Source: Bordetella genomosp. 10 | Lineage (GTDB): Bacteria > Pseudomonadota > Gammaproteobacteria > Burkholderiales > Burkholderiaceae_B | Direction of reading: 5' to 3' | Length of the DNA: 64,000 nt | Assembly (NCBI RefSeq): GCF_002261225.1 | Contig: NZ_NEVM01000002.1 | Coordinates: 1,302,001 to 1,366,000, forward strand | Made by a program: the position numbers and the translations under genes | Shown here: positions 10,067-19,247 of the stretch, piece after piece | Layout of the letters: every line of letters starts with the position of its first letter | How positions within the stretch are numbered: the stretch's first letter is position 1 | The notes under the pieces: generated by a model | The model's database searches: none | Seen by the model: the letters and a program-made list of their open reading frames with translations, nothing else | Told to the model about the DNA's origin: nothing

Positions 10067-10678
10067 ATGAAGCTCTACCACCACCCGCTCTCCGGCCACT
10101 CCCACCGCGTCCACCTGTTCCTCTCGCTCCTGGGATGCCCCCATGAGCTGGTCGAGGTCGACCTGGCCGCGCGCGCCCACAAGCAGCCCGAATTCCTCAA
10201 GCTCAATGCCTTCGGGCAGGTTCCGGTGCTGGTAGATGGGGACGCCGCCATCGCGGATTCCAATGCCATCCTGGTTTATCTGTGCAAAAAATACGGCAAG
10301 ACGGACTGGTTGCCGGAAACGCCCAAGGAAGCCGCCGCCGTGCAGCGCTGGCTGACCGTCGCGGCCGGCGACATCATCTTCGGGCTGGCCGCCGCCCGCC
10401 TGGCCACCGTGTTCGCGGCGCCGGTCGACACCGAGGCGGCCATTGCCCGCGCCCACGTCGTCCTGCGGCGGATGGACGACGCGCTGGCCGGCAGCCCGTG
10501 GATCGCCGGGCCGAAGCCGACCATCGCCGACGTGGCGCTGTACGGCTACACGGCGCGCGCCCCCGAAGGCTATGTGGACTTGAAGGATTACGCCCATGTG
10601 CGGGCCTGGCTGGCGCGGGTCGAAGCCCTGCCCGGGTTCGTGGAATTCCGGCGCACCCCGGTCGGCCTGGCGGCCTGA
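10067..10678 (+). CDS. Glutathione S-transferase family protein
   Basis: A 203-residue cytosolic GST. The N-terminal thioredoxin-like domain ([20 protein letters not shown]) contains the conserved cis-Pro segment [10 protein letters not shown] and the glutathione-binding [10 protein letters not shown]. The C-terminal helical domain carries the N-capping motif ([11 protein letters not shown]). The usual role is conjugation or glutathione-dependent isomerisation of electrophiles; the substrate is not predictable. It lies 44 bp upstream of a flavin-binding gene, probably in one transcript, with a LysR regulator upstream. Confidence 0.92.
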   Translation: MKLYHHPLSGHSHRVHLFLSLLGCPHELVEVDLAARAHKQPEFLKLNAFGQVPVLVDGDAAIADSNAILVYLCKKYGKTDWLPETPKEAAAVQRWLTVAAGDIIFGLAAARLATVFAAPVDTEAAIARAHVVLRRMDDALAGSPWIAGPKPTIADVALYGYTARAPEGYVDLKDYAHVRAWLARVEALPGFVEFRRTPVGLAA

Positions 10679-10722
10679 GCGAACGGGTACTCCCCGCCGA
10701 GGAAACACGCCGAGGAAACCTC

Positions 10723-11625
10723 ATGGCCTCCCCTTCTCCCTGGCACGCCGGCGAACTGGCCCTGCAAACGCAGGCGGGCGCGATCGACGCGATGGACGGC
10801 CTGGGCCGCCGCCTGATTCGCGACCGCATGCCCGACCAACACCGCGAATTCTTCGCGCAGTTGTCCTTCGTCGTGCTGGGAGCGGTGGCGCGCGATGGCG
10901 CGGCCTGGGCCACGCTGCGGGCGGGACGGCCCGGTTTCCTGGCGTCTCCCGATCCCGGCCGCCTGGACATCGCGCTCTCGCGCGAAAGCGACGATCCGGC
11001 CGACGAGGGGTTCGACGACGGCAATGCGGTGGGCCTGCTGGGCATCGACCTGGCCACCCGCCGGCGCAACCGCATGAACGGCGTGTTGCGCCACGCCCGG
11101 GGCATGCCGTCCCATATCGAGGTGGCGCAGAGCTTCGGCAATTGCCCGCGCTACATACACCAGCGCGCCATCGCCTATACGCGCGACCCCGCGGAACAAA
11201 GCGACGCCCCGTCCCAAATGCTGGATACGTTGGATGCCGAGGCCAGGGCGTTGATCGCCAGGTCCGACACCTTCTTCGTGGCGTCCTACGCGGACCTGCC
11301 CGACGGGGCGCGGCAGGTCGACGTTTCCCATCGCGGCGGCACGCCGGGCTTCGTCCACCTGGATGCCGACGGCGGCATGACGATCCCGGATTTCAACGGC
11401 AACCGCTTCTTCAACACCCTGGGCAACATCATGCTCAACGCCAGGGCCGGTCTCGTCTTCGTCGACTTCGCCAACGGGGACCTGCTGCAGATAAGCGGAC
11501 GCGCCGAGGTCGTCGCCGATACGCCCGACGTTGCCGCGTTCGACGGCGCGGAGCGGCTGTGGCGCTTCATGCCCCTGCGCATCGTCCGCCGTCCGCGGGC
11601 CTTGCCGCTGCGCTGGGCCGGCTGA
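10723..11625 (+). CDS. Pyridoxamine 5'-phosphate oxidase-like FMN-binding protein
   Basis: A 300-residue cytoplasmic protein. The C-terminal half has the split-barrel signature of the PNPOx-like superfamily (TFFVASY, GTPGFVHLDADGGMTIPDFNGNRFFNTLGNIMLNARAGLVFVDF). The ATG has GAGG (10712-10715) upstream. It is probably a flavin-dependent reductase or oxidase acting with the adjacent GST. The N-terminal 150 residues are an additional domain seen in the longer members of this family. It is not a canonical PdxH, which is about 210 residues. Confidence 0.85.
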   Translation: MASPSPWHAGELALQTQAGAIDAMDGLGRRLIRDRMPDQHREFFAQLSFVVLGAVARDGAAWATLRAGRPGFLASPDPGRLDIALSRESDDPADEGFDDGNAVGLLGIDLATRRRNRMNGVLRHARGMPSHIEVAQSFGNCPRYIHQRAIAYTRDPAEQSDAPSQMLDTLDAEARALIARSDTFFVASYADLPDGARQVDVSHRGGTPGFVHLDADGGMTIPDFNGNRFFNTLGNIMLNARAGLVFVDFANGDLLQISGRAEVVADTPDVAAFDGAERLWRFMPLRIVRRPRALPLRWAG

Positions 11626-11627
11626 CG

Positions 11628-11840
11628 CTACAGCGCCACCGCCAAAGCCTCGACCGGTTCGTGCTTCCTGGTCACGGCGGGTTTCACCGCCACCGGCTTG
11701 CTCGCCGCGGGCAGCATGTCTTCCGCGGCCCTGAGCACTTCGATCGCTTCGTCGCGCGAGACGCCGACCGTCGTCAGGAAATGGATCAGCATCGACGCCA
11801 GGCAGGCGATGTCATAGGATTCGGTATTCGCACTCTTCAT
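11628..11840 (-). CDS. Small hypothetical protein (70 aa), FNR/ANR-box upstream
   Basis: A short protein, MKSANTESYDIACLASMLIHFL and onward, with a helical N-terminal half and an Ala/Val/Pro-rich tail. A strong GAGGAG lies 6 nt upstream of the ATG, which argues that it is real. It converges on the flavin-binding gene with a 2-bp gap. An FNR/ANR-like box centred about 62 bp upstream of its start codon suggests oxygen-responsive expression. The family is unknown to me. Confidence 0.65.
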   Translation of the reverse strand: MKSANTESYDIACLASMLIHFLTTVGVSRDEAIEVLRAAEDMLPAASKPVAVKPAVTRKHEPVEALAVAL

Positions 11841-11895
11841 TTTCAGCTCCTCTCGGTCTCTGCCCCTACTGTTGCCGTCAACGCCGTCCCGGATG

Positions 11896-11909
11896 TTGAT
11901 CTACGTCAA
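11896..11909. promoter_or_regulatory. FNR/ANR-type box
   Basis: TTGAT-CTAC-GTCAA matches the ANR/Dnr form of the FNR consensus (TTGAT-N4-GTCAA) at every defined position. It lies between the divergent small gene (11840) and the P-type ATPase gene (12086). Placing a class II start 41.5 bp away on the minus strand puts transcription near 11861, just upstream of the small gene's ribosome binding site. Confidence 0.65.
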
Positions 11910-11967
11910 ATGCGGCCACATGCCCGCGCGCGCGGGTGCAACAAGCCGCTTCCGCGCCCGGCTTGCC

Positions 11968-11996
11968 TTGCCGCGGCGCGGGACGGCCGCTATCAT
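11968..11996 (+). promoter_or_regulatory. Putative promoter of the P-type ATPase gene
   Basis: TTGCCG (11968-11973), 17-bp spacer, TATCAT (11991-11996). The predicted start near 12003 gives a leader of about 83 nt. The FNR/ANR box would be centred around -100, too far for a simple class II activation. Confidence 0.5.
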
Positions 11997-12085
11997 CGGT
12001 CGGCAACGCCCGGGGATAGCCACCACGCGTGAGTTCCGGTTCCGCTGCCCCCGCCCTCGAATGCATCGCAACAGGAGAGACGGGG

Positions 12086-14830
12086 ATGAAAGCAGCCCAG
12101 CAGCTTGCCGCGGAAACGGACGGGACGCCTTGGCACGCCTTGCCGGCCAACGAGGTCGAGCGCCAGTTGAAGGTCAGCGCCGACCAGGGGCTCGATGCGG
12201 CGCAAGCCCTCGAACGGCTGGACGCCTGCGGCCCCAACCGCCTGCCGCAAGGCAAGAAGAGAGGCCCTGTCGCCCGCCTTCTCGGCCAGTTCAACAACAT
12301 CCTCATCTACGTCCTGCTCGTCTCCGGCTTCATCAAGCTGATGTTGAGCCTGTGGCTGGACGCCTCCATCATCTTCGCCGTCGTCGTTCTCAATGCCCTG
12401 CTGGGCTTCGTGCAGGAAGGCCGCGCGGAGAAGGCGCTCGACTCGATCCGCAACATGCTATCGGCGCACGCCCGCGTGCTGCGGGACGGCGCGGCCCGTC
12501 TCATTTCCGCGGACGACCTGGTCCCGGGCGACATCGTCCTGCTGGAATCGGGCGACAAGATTCCGGCCGACCTGCGCCTGCTCGAGGTCAAGAACCTGCG
12601 CACCGAGGAAGCCGCGCTGACGGGCGAATCGATTCCCGCCGAAAAGACGGCCGCCACGGTATCGGCCAACGCCACCGTGGGCGATCGCGCGAACATGGCC
12701 TTCTCCGGCACGCTGGTCGTCTCGGGCCGCGCGACGGGCGTGGTCGTGGCCACCGGCAACCACACGGAGCTGGGCCGCATCAACCAGTTGCTGGGCGAAG
12801 TCACCTTGCTGGAAACCCCGCTGCTGCGCCAGATCAAGAAGTTCGGCTACACGATCACGGCCGTGATCGGCGTCGTCAGCGTGTTGCTCTTCGCCTGGGG
12901 CCATTGGCTGGGACACATGACCTTCGTCCAGTTGTTCCAGGCCATCGTCGGCATCGCGGTGTCGGTCATCCCGGAGGGCCTGCCGGCGCTCATCACCATC
13001 ACGCTGGCCATCGGCGTGCAGCGCATGGCGCGGCGCAACGCCATCATCCGGCGCCTGCCCGCGGTCGAAACCCTGGGATCCGTATCCCGGATCTGCTCGG
13101 ACAAGACCGGCACGCTGACCTTGATGGAGATGATGGCGACCTCCGCGGTGACGGCGGACGGCGCCTACGACGTGACCGGCGACGGCTATGCCTGCGAAGG
13201 CGAAGTCAGCCAGGACGGCCGGCCGGTCGCGGGCGCGGTGCCGGACACGCTGAAGATGATGTGCCTGGTTTCATGCCTCTGCAACGACGCCGAACTCTTC
13301 CAGGCCGACGGCAAGTGGAAAGTCGAGGGCGACCCCACCGAAGGCGCGCTGTACCCCTTCGCCGCCAAGCTGGGCATGGACCGCGGCGAGGTCGCCGCCG
13401 CCGCGCCGCGCGTGGACGCCATCCCCTTCGAATCCGAGCACAAGTTCATGGCGACGCTGAACCGCTCGGCGGACGGCGACATGCTGCTGGTCAAGGGCGC
13501 GCCCGAAGTCATCCTGGAACACTGCGACCGGCAGCAGACGTCAGGCGGGGCGGTCCTCATCGATCGCGGGCATTTCGCGCGCGAAGGCGAACGGCTCGCC
13601 GCGCGGGGCGAACGGGTGCTGGGACTGGCCTGGCTGCCGAACCCGGGCCTGGCCGGGCGCCCCGACGGCCTGGACCCGCGGGACCTGCCGCGCGACCTCG
13701 TGTTCCTGGGCCTCGTGGGCCTCATGGATCCGCCGCGCAAGGAAGCCATCGAGGCCGTGCGCGAGTGCCATGACGGCGGCATACGGGTCACGATGATCAC
13801 CGGCGACCACAAGACCACCGCCGCGGCCGTCGCCCGCCGGCTGGGCATCGGCGACGGCAGGACGGCGGTCGCCGGCGTGGAGATCGAAGCCATGAACGAC
13901 GCGGCGCTGCGGGAATGCGTGCGCGAGGTCGACGTGTTCGCCCGCGCCAGCCCGGAGCACAAGCTGCGGCTGGTGAAGGCCATCCAGGCCAACGGCCAGG
14001 TGGTGGCCATGACGGGCGACGGGGTCAACGACGCGCCCGCGCTGAAGAAGGCGGATATCGGCGTGGCGATGGGCGTCAAGGGCACCGAGGTCACGAAGGA
14101 GGCGGCCGGCATGATACTGGCCGACGACAATTTCGCGTCAATCTCGGCCGCGGTGAAGGAAGGCCGCACGGTCTACAACAACATCGAGAAGGCGATACTT
14201 TTCATGCTGCCGACCAACGTCGCCCAGGGCGCCGTGATCGCCTCGGCCATCCTGTTCGGCTTCGCCCTGCCCATTACCGCGCCGCAGGTGCTGTGGGTGA
14301 ACATGATCACCTCCGTCGCCCTGGGGCTGGTGATTTCCTTCGAGCCGCACGAGTCCGACGTGATGAAGCGGCCGCCGCGCGCGGTCGACCGGCCCATCCT
14401 CAACCGCTTCGGCATCTGGCGCATCCTGTTCGTCGGCGCGGCGCTGCTGATCTATACGCTGCTGACCTTCTTCGCGCTGCAGACGCAGGGGGCGTCCGAA
14501 GCCATGGCGCGCACGGCGGCGGTCAACGCCATTACGCTGGGACAGGTGTTCTACCTGCTCAACAGCCGGCACCTGATCCTGTCGTCGCTGTCCACCCAGG
14601 CCCACGGGGGCAATCCGCTGCTCTGGTACGGCATCCTCGCCGTGGTGGTGTTGCAGTTGCTGTTCACCTACGCCCCGCCCTTCCAGGCCATTTTCTCGAC
14701 CGAATCGCTGCCCTTGTCGGTCTGGGCCCGGCTGCTCGCGGGCGCGGTGCTGTTCTTCCTTTTCGTCGAGGCGGAGAAGCTGGTCATCCGTTCGGTGCCC
14801 GCCTGGCGCAATGCCGTGATGGCGCGATAG
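12086..14830 (+). CDS. Cation-transporting P2-type ATPase
   Basis: A 914-residue inner-membrane pump with the full P-type ATPase order: N-terminal cation-ATPase domain, actuator TGES (about 178), PEGLP in M4, phosphorylation motif SDKTGTLT (Asp near 339), TGDGVNDAPALKKADIGVAMG (about 642), and a C-terminal block of about six membrane helices. It resembles the SERCA/PacL group. However, two ion-binding acidic residues of calcium pumps are replaced: the M5 NVGE position reads NVAQ, and the M6 TD position reads TS. The ion is therefore uncertain. AGGAG upstream supports the ATG at 12086. Two short envelope-protein genes follow. Confidence 0.93.
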   Translation: MKAAQQLAAETDGTPWHALPANEVERQLKVSADQGLDAAQALERLDACGPNRLPQGKKRGPVARLLGQFNNILIYVLLVSGFIKLMLSLWLDASIIFAVVVLNALLGFVQEGRAEKALDSIRNMLSAHARVLRDGAARLISADDLVPGDIVLLESGDKIPADLRLLEVKNLRTEEAALTGESIPAEKTAATVSANATVGDRANMAFSGTLVVSGRATGVVVATGNHTELGRINQLLGEVTLLETPLLRQIKKFGYTITAVIGVVSVLLFAWGHWLGHMTFVQLFQAIVGIAVSVIPEGLPALITITLAIGVQRMARRNAIIRRLPAVETLGSVSRICSDKTGTLTLMEMMATSAVTADGAYDVTGDGYACEGEVSQDGRPVAGAVPDTLKMMCLVSCLCNDAELFQADGKWKVEGDPTEGALYPFAAKLGMDRGEVAAAAPRVDAIPFESEHKFMATLNRSADGDMLLVKGAPEVILEHCDRQQTSGGAVLIDRGHFAREGERLAARGERVLGLAWLPNPGLAGRPDGLDPRDLPRDLVFLGLVGLMDPPRKEAIEAVRECHDGGIRVTMITGDHKTTAAAVARRLGIGDGRTAVAGVEIEAMNDAALRECVREVDVFARASPEHKLRLVKAIQANGQVVAMTGDGVNDAPALKKADIGVAMGVKGTEVTKEAAGMILADDNFASISAAVKEGRTVYNNIEKAILFMLPTNVAQGAVIASAILFGFALPITAPQVLWVNMITSVALGLVISFEPHESDVMKRPPRAVDRPILNRFGIWRILFVGAALLIYTLLTFFALQTQGASEAMARTAAVNAITLGQVFYLLNSRHLILSSLSTQAHGGNPLLWYGILAVVVLQLLFTYAPPFQAIFSTESLPLSVWARLLAGAVLFFLFVEAEKLVIRSVPAWRNAVMAR

Positions 14831-14981
14831 GACGCCGGCGCAGGCGTCCTTGGACGGTCTCATCGCCGCCTTGTTCATCAGGCGGGCGCGCGGCGCCCGG
14901 GACGCGGTTCACGGGCACGGCGCCTGCTCCCGGACGGCCAGCCGCGGCAATGGGCGGCGGCTGGCTCAGGGAGAGACGGAA

Positions 14982-15410
14982 ATGCACATCGACGGACCCA
15001 GGAACAAAGGCGGCAGGCGCCCCGCCATGCTCATCTCGCTGGCCGCCCTCGCGGCGGCCGTATCGTCGCCCGGCGGGCTGTCGCTCTCGCTGGCCGGCGT
15101 GGGCGCGGCCGGGCTGATGCTGAGCCCGCCGGCCCTTGCCCAGGGCGCCGGCTCCGGCAAGGAGGGAGAAGGCCAGCACCAGGAAGGCGGGCAAGGCGGC
15201 GGCGGCCTGGGCGCTTCCGGCAGCGGGCCGCAAGGCAGCGGCGCGCAAGGCGATTCCCATGCCCCGCCCGGCACGCCGCCCGCGTCTTCGGCCGGCGGCA
15301 AGCCCGGCGACGACAACGACGCGGTCACCAACAAGGACGTGCAGCGTCTTTATACGCCGCCGCCCCAGGACCGCGCCGCGCCCGCCAACGCGGAAAAACC
15401 GGCGCGCTGA
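14982..15410 (+). CDS. Exported Gly/Ser-rich hypothetical protein (142 aa)
   Basis: Begins MHIDGPRNKGGRRPAMLISL and continues with a long hydrophobic signal segment ending near PPALA. The mature part is rich in Gly, Gln and Ser (low complexity) and ends in a short Pro-rich tail with VTNKDVQRLYTPPPQ. It is presumably periplasmic and intrinsically disordered. GGGAGAG upstream supports the ATG at 14982. It lies 151 bp after the P-type ATPase gene, perhaps in the same transcript. No family recognised. Confidence 0.65.
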   Translation: MHIDGPRNKGGRRPAMLISLAALAAAVSSPGGLSLSLAGVGAAGLMLSPPALAQGAGSGKEGEGQHQEGGQGGGGLGASGSGPQGSGAQGDSHAPPGTPPASSAGGKPGDDNDAVTNKDVQRLYTPPPQDRAAPANAEKPAR

Positions 15411-15483
15411 CCGCGGCGCCAGCCCGGGTATGCGGTTTGCGTAGGCCCGCGCCACCATCACCCAATTGAACGAGGTAACCCAA

Positions 15484-16407
15484 ATGGAAACCAGTCCTTC
15501 GTATGTCGCCGGATCGCCGGCCTCCATCGGCAAGCGCGAGTCCTTCGGGTCCGCGGTATCGTGGGGCGCCGTCCTGGCTGGCGCCTTCGTGGCCACCGCC
15601 ACGTATCTGATGTTGCTGGTCGCCGGCGCCGGCCTGGGGCTGGCGTCCTCCTCTCCCTGGAGCGGCGACGGCGCATCGGCCAAGGCCATAGGCATCGGCG
15701 CCATCGTGTGGCTGGTGGTCATCCAGATCATCTCGGCCGGCCTGGGCGGCTATATCGCCGGCCGCCTGCGCACCAAGTGGGTCGACGTCCATTCCGATGA
15801 AGTGTTCTTCCGCGACACCGCCCACGGCTTCCTGGTGTGGGCGCTGGGCGCCACCGTCAGCGCCTTCCTGATGACGGCCGGCGCCTCGTCGGCCATCAGC
15901 GGCGTGGCGAACGTCGGCGCGAGCGCGGCGTCGGGCGTCGGCACGGCGGCCACCTCGGCGGTGGCGGCGGGCGCGGCCAGCAGCGCCGGCAGCGGCAATG
16001 CCGGCGGCATGTCGTCGTCCACGCAATACTTCACCGACATGCTGTTCCGCTCCGACCGTCCGGACGCCACGCAAGGCGACGCGGCCAAGGCCGAAGTCGG
16101 ACGCATCGTGGCCGCCAGCATCGCCCGCGGCAACGTCACGCCGGAGGACAAGACCTATGTGGCGCGCGTGATCTCGGCGCAGACGGGCGTGGACCAGCCC
16201 ACGGCCGAAAAGCGCATCGACGACGCCATCAACAGCGCCAAGCAGGCGGCCGACCAGGCCAAGCAAAAGGCGCTCGAAGCCGCCGACGCCGCCCGCAAGG
16301 CCGCGGCCGGCTTCGCCCTGTGGGCCTTCATTTCGATGCTGATCGGCGCCTTCTCGTCCACCTACGCCGCAACGCGCGGCGGCCGCACGCGGGATGCGTG
16401 GCAGTAA
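15484..16407 (+). CDS. Inner-membrane protein of unknown function (307 aa)
   Basis: Three hydrophobic segments in the first 150 residues (AVLAGAFVATATYLMLLVAG, IGAIVWLVVIQIISAGLGGY, FLVWALGATVSAFLMTAGA) are followed by a long Ala-rich, charged, probably coiled-coil periplasmic or cytoplasmic region. The protein ends with a fourth segment (FALWAFISMLIGAFSSTYAA). GAGGTAA upstream supports the start at 15484. Neighbouring genes are an exported protein and a P-type ATPase. I recognise the general architecture of proteobacterial envelope proteins but no characterised family. Confidence 0.75.
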   Translation: METSPSYVAGSPASIGKRESFGSAVSWGAVLAGAFVATATYLMLLVAGAGLGLASSSPWSGDGASAKAIGIGAIVWLVVIQIISAGLGGYIAGRLRTKWVDVHSDEVFFRDTAHGFLVWALGATVSAFLMTAGASSAISGVANVGASAASGVGTAATSAVAAGAASSAGSGNAGGMSSSTQYFTDMLFRSDRPDATQGDAAKAEVGRIVAASIARGNVTPEDKTYVARVISAQTGVDQPTAEKRIDDAINSAKQAADQAKQKALEAADAARKAAAGFALWAFISMLIGAFSSTYAATRGGRTRDAWQ

Positions 16408-16466
16408 GTACGCGGCGCTGAGCTCGCCGGGCCGGCCTTCCCGCGCATGGGATGCCCCATCGCACC

Positions 16467-16518
16467 GCGCGGGGACCGGCCGCCGCTCCCCGCGCGCCGT
16501 GCGTCACGACGCACGGCG
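16467..16518. terminator. Overlapping GC-rich hairpins between convergent genes
   Basis: Two stems share bases: GCGCGGGG (16467-16474) with CCCCGCGC (16488-16495), and CGCCGTGCGTC (16495-16505) with GACGCACGGCG (16508-16518). The second abuts the stop codon of the minus-strand Bug gene. There is no T-run, so factor-independent termination is not certain. Confidence 0.45.
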
Positions 16519-17622
16519 TCATTCGAACTGTATGCCCGATTGCTTGGCCAGCGGCGCCCAGAATGCCTGCTCGGTGCGCACGCGCTGCGCCAGTTGCGCG
16601 TGGTCCATCGGCTTGACCACCAGGCCGTTGTCCTGCAGCTTCTTCACCAGCGACGGATCGCGCGCCGCCTTCAGGAAGACTTTCTCCAGCGCCGCCGCGG
16701 TCTTGTCGGGCAAGCCGGCCGGCGCGAAGATCGCATAGAAGCTGGTCGCCGCCTCGAACTGCGGATAGCCCTGCTCCTTCGCCGTCGGGACGCCGGGCAA
16801 GGAAGCCAGGCGCTCCGATCCGCTCAATCCCAGGAATCGGATCTTGCCGCCCTGGTACAGCGGCACCATGCTCGCCGCCGCATCCCAACCCATGGAAACG
16901 CGCGAACTGACCACGTCCACCAGCATGGGAGAGGCGCCCTTGTAGACGACCGGAGCGAAGTCCACGCCGATGGCCTTGCCCAAGGCGATCGTCCCAAGTT
17001 GACCCGAACTGCCCTGCGCCGCCAGGCCTATCGTGGCATTGTTCGGATGCTGTTTGGCCCAGGCGACGAACTCCTTCATGTCCTTGTAGGGCTGGTCGAC
17101 GCCGGTGACGATGGCTGTCGGGATATCGACCAGCAGCGCGATCGGGCGGAAATCCTTCTCGACGTCGTAGCCGAGGTTCTTGTAGGTGTAGGGATAGATC
17201 GTGAAAGCCGGCGACGTCGCCAGCAACAGCGTCAGGCCATCGGGCGCGGCGCGCTGCACGTAGCTGTTGGCGATGCGCGTCGACGCGCCGGGGCGGTTGT
17301 CGACGATGACTTCCTTGACGCCTTCCCGGGACAACTGCTCGGCGAAGGTGCGCGCGGTCAAATCGGCGGCGCCGCCAGGGGCGAAACCGACCACGATCTT
17401 GATCAATCCCTTGGGCAGGTCCTTGGGCGCGTCGTCGGCCCGGGCGCGCGGCGCCGAGGCCGCCAGCGCGATGCCCAGCAGCGCCAGGCCGGCGAGGTAA
17501 CGCAGCTTGCCGGGTCTTGCCTGTGCCGCCACGCCGGCGCCCGTCGGGGAACTTGCCTGGCGCCGCTTATCGAAGGTGAAAGTGAAAGCGCCCGGGAACT
17601 GCGTGGAAAATGGCTTCGTCAT
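16519..17622 (-). CDS. Bug/TctC-family tripartite tricarboxylate transporter substrate-binding protein
   Basis: A periplasmic binding protein of the Bug family. It shows the core motifs IKIVVGFAPGGAADLTAR, VIVDNRPGAS, APDGLTLLL and YPQFEAATSFYAIFAPAGLP. Bug proteins bind carboxylates or amides for TTT importers or signalling. The ATG at 17622 gives 367 residues with an unusually long pre-hydrophobic region. An internal GTG at codon 31 (MAAQARPGKLRYLAGLALL) would give a normal signal peptide, so the start is unsettled. No TctA/TctB membrane partner lies nearby. It is divergent from an amidase, which may act on the same compound. Confidence 0.9.
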   Translation of the reverse strand: MTKPFSTQFPGAFTFTFDKRRQASSPTGAGVAAQARPGKLRYLAGLALLGIALAASAPRARADDAPKDLPKGLIKIVVGFAPGGAADLTARTFAEQLSREGVKEVIVDNRPGASTRIANSYVQRAAPDGLTLLLATSPAFTIYPYTYKNLGYDVEKDFRPIALLVDIPTAIVTGVDQPYKDMKEFVAWAKQHPNNATIGLAAQGSSGQLGTIALGKAIGVDFAPVVYKGASPMLVDVVSSRVSMGWDAAASMVPLYQGGKIRFLGLSGSERLASLPGVPTAKEQGYPQFEAATSFYAIFAPAGLPDKTAAALEKVFLKAARDPSLVKKLQDNGLVVKPMDHAQLAQRVRTEQAFWAPLAKQSGIQFE

Positions 17623-17640
17623 GCCAACTCGCTTGTGGGG

Positions 17641-17730
17641 GGCCTCCGCCTGGAGGCCTTTTCAGGATTTTGGAACTTTCCGGATTCCCCTTGGAGGCCC
17701 GTATCCCGGATTTTGGATTTTCTGGGATAC
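17641..17730. promoter_or_regulatory. Divergent control region, Bug gene / amidase gene
   Basis: Contains a hairpin GGCCTCC-gcct-GGAGGCC (17641-17658) next to TTTT, a duplicated GGATTTTGGA (17665-17674 and 17708-17717), and a perfect inverted repeat GTATCCC (17701-17707) / GGGATAC (17724-17730). The last is a plausible dimeric regulator site between the two divergent genes. The regulator is not known. Confidence 0.4.
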
Positions 17731-17800
17731 TACGGACGCCGCAATTGTATCTACATTGGTACTTACCCCAGTGCCACCGAGCACCCTGAATGAGGAAGTC

Positions 17801-19222
17801 ATGAGCGATTTGAGCTATCTGTCCACCGTCGAACTTGCCGGGCTGATCGAAGGGAAACGCCTTTCTCCCGTCGAACTCACCCGGGCCGTGCTCGATCGGG
17901 CCGAACGCTTGCAACCGGCGCTCAACTGCTTCATCACGCTATGCGGCGAGGCCGCCCTCGACGCCGCCAGGGCCGCCGAGCAGGAGATCATGGCGGGGCG
18001 CTATCTCGGTCCGCTGCACGGCATCCCCTATGCGGTGAAGGACCTGGTCGATACCGCGCGCGTGCGCACCACCTACGGCACCGTGGCCTACAAGGATCAC
18101 GTGCCGACGCAGGATGCCGTGGCGGTCGCGCGGCTCAGGCAAGCCGGCGCGATCCTGGTCGGCAAGACGACCACGCCGGAATTCGGCAGCCAGTGCATCA
18201 CGCGCTCGCCCCTGTTCGGCGACACGCGCAATGCCTGGAGCGCCGCTCACTCCAGCGGCGGATCGAGCGGCGGCGCGGCCGTGGCGGTCGCGGCCGGCAT
18301 CGGGTCCATCGGCATCGCCACCGACGGCGGCGGGTCGACCCGGATTCCCGCCTCTGTCAACGGCGTGGTCGGCCTGAAGCAGAGCCTGGGCGTGGTCCCG
18401 CACAGCCAGGCCCAGGACGCCTTCGGCAACCAGACCTACGTGACGCCGATTTCGCGCAACGTCATGGACACCGTGCTCATGCTGGACGCGATGGCCGGCG
18501 GCGACGCCTGCGATCCGTGGTCCCGGGCGCGCGGCACGGCGCCGGTGCGGGACGAAGAGACGGTCACCTCGTTCCACGGCCGCAGGATCCGGTTCTGCCT
18601 GGCGCCCCGCGGCAAGCTGGTCGAGCCCTCGGTCCGGCAAGCCTTCATGGCGGCGCTGAAGACCATGGCCGCCGCCGGCGCGCAGGTCGAACCCTTCGAG
18701 GCGGGCGAGGAATTCGACGTCGAACCCATCTGGCGGACGGTCAACCACACCGTGTGGCGGTCGCGTTTCGGCAAGCTGGTCCAGGAGCGGCCGTCCGACT
18801 TCAGCGCCACCTTCATCCGCCAGATCGAATCCGCGCAGCACTTCACCGCGGCTGACTACCAGGAGGCCATGTTCAGCCGCACCCGGCTGTTCCGCCACGT
18901 CGAGAACCTGCTGGCCGACGCCGACATGCTGGTCACGCCCACCCTGCTGCGTCCCGCCCTGCCCCTGGAGCAGGACTTGTACTCGCCCATCGAGATCGAC
19001 GGCCAGCGCGTCGAAGGCATACGCAGCAATTGGTTCCCGTGGACCATGCCCTTCAACATGACAGGCAATCCCGCGATCAGCCTGCCCAACGGCTTCGACG
19101 ACGCGGGACTGCCGATCGGCATACAGTTCGTCGGCTCGCTGGGCCAGGACAAGGAGCTGCTCAAGCTCGCCCTGGCCTTCGAAGCGCTGACGCCGCAGCA
19201 TTACAGGCGGCCCATCGCCTGA
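17801..19222 (+). CDS. Amidase (amidase signature family)
   Basis: A 473-residue cytoplasmic amidohydrolase. The Ser-cisSer-Lys triad context is intact: Lys near residue 80 in [12 protein letters not shown], the Gly/Ser-rich signature [20 protein letters not shown], and the nucleophile Ser near 179 in [15 protein letters not shown] lies 6 nt before the ATG at 17801. It is flanked by a Bug binding protein and a hydantoinase/oxoprolinase, suggesting breakdown of an imported amide or cyclic amide. The substrate cannot be read from the sequence; GatA is unlikely because no gatB or gatC is adjacent. Confidence 0.92.
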   Translation: MSDLSYLSTVELAGLIEGKRLSPVELTRAVLDRAERLQPALNCFITLCGEAALDAARAAEQEIMAGRYLGPLHGIPYAVKDLVDTARVRTTYGTVAYKDHVPTQDAVAVARLRQAGAILVGKTTTPEFGSQCITRSPLFGDTRNAWSAAHSSGGSSGGAAVAVAAGIGSIGIATDGGGSTRIPASVNGVVGLKQSLGVVPHSQAQDAFGNQTYVTPISRNVMDTVLMLDAMAGGDACDPWSRARGTAPVRDEETVTSFHGRRIRFCLAPRGKLVEPSVRQAFMAALKTMAAAGAQVEPFEAGEEFDVEPIWRTVNHTVWRSRFGKLVQERPSDFSATFIRQIESAQHFTAADYQEAMFSRTRLFRHVENLLADADMLVTPTLLRPALPLEQDLYSPIEIDGQRVEGIRSNWFPWTMPFNMTGNPAISLPNGFDDAGLPIGIQFVGSLGQDKELLKLALAFEALTPQHYRRPIA

Positions 19223-19247
19223 GCCGGTGGCGAGCCGCGACGAGCGG

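Noticed and set aside
17641..17662. GGCCTCC-gcct-GGAGGCC plus TTTT as a plus-strand terminator
   Set aside because: No plus-strand gene ends here; it lies between divergent genes. On the minus strand it is about 18 nt upstream of the Bug start codon, too far to hide a ribosome binding site clearly, so it is noted only as structure.
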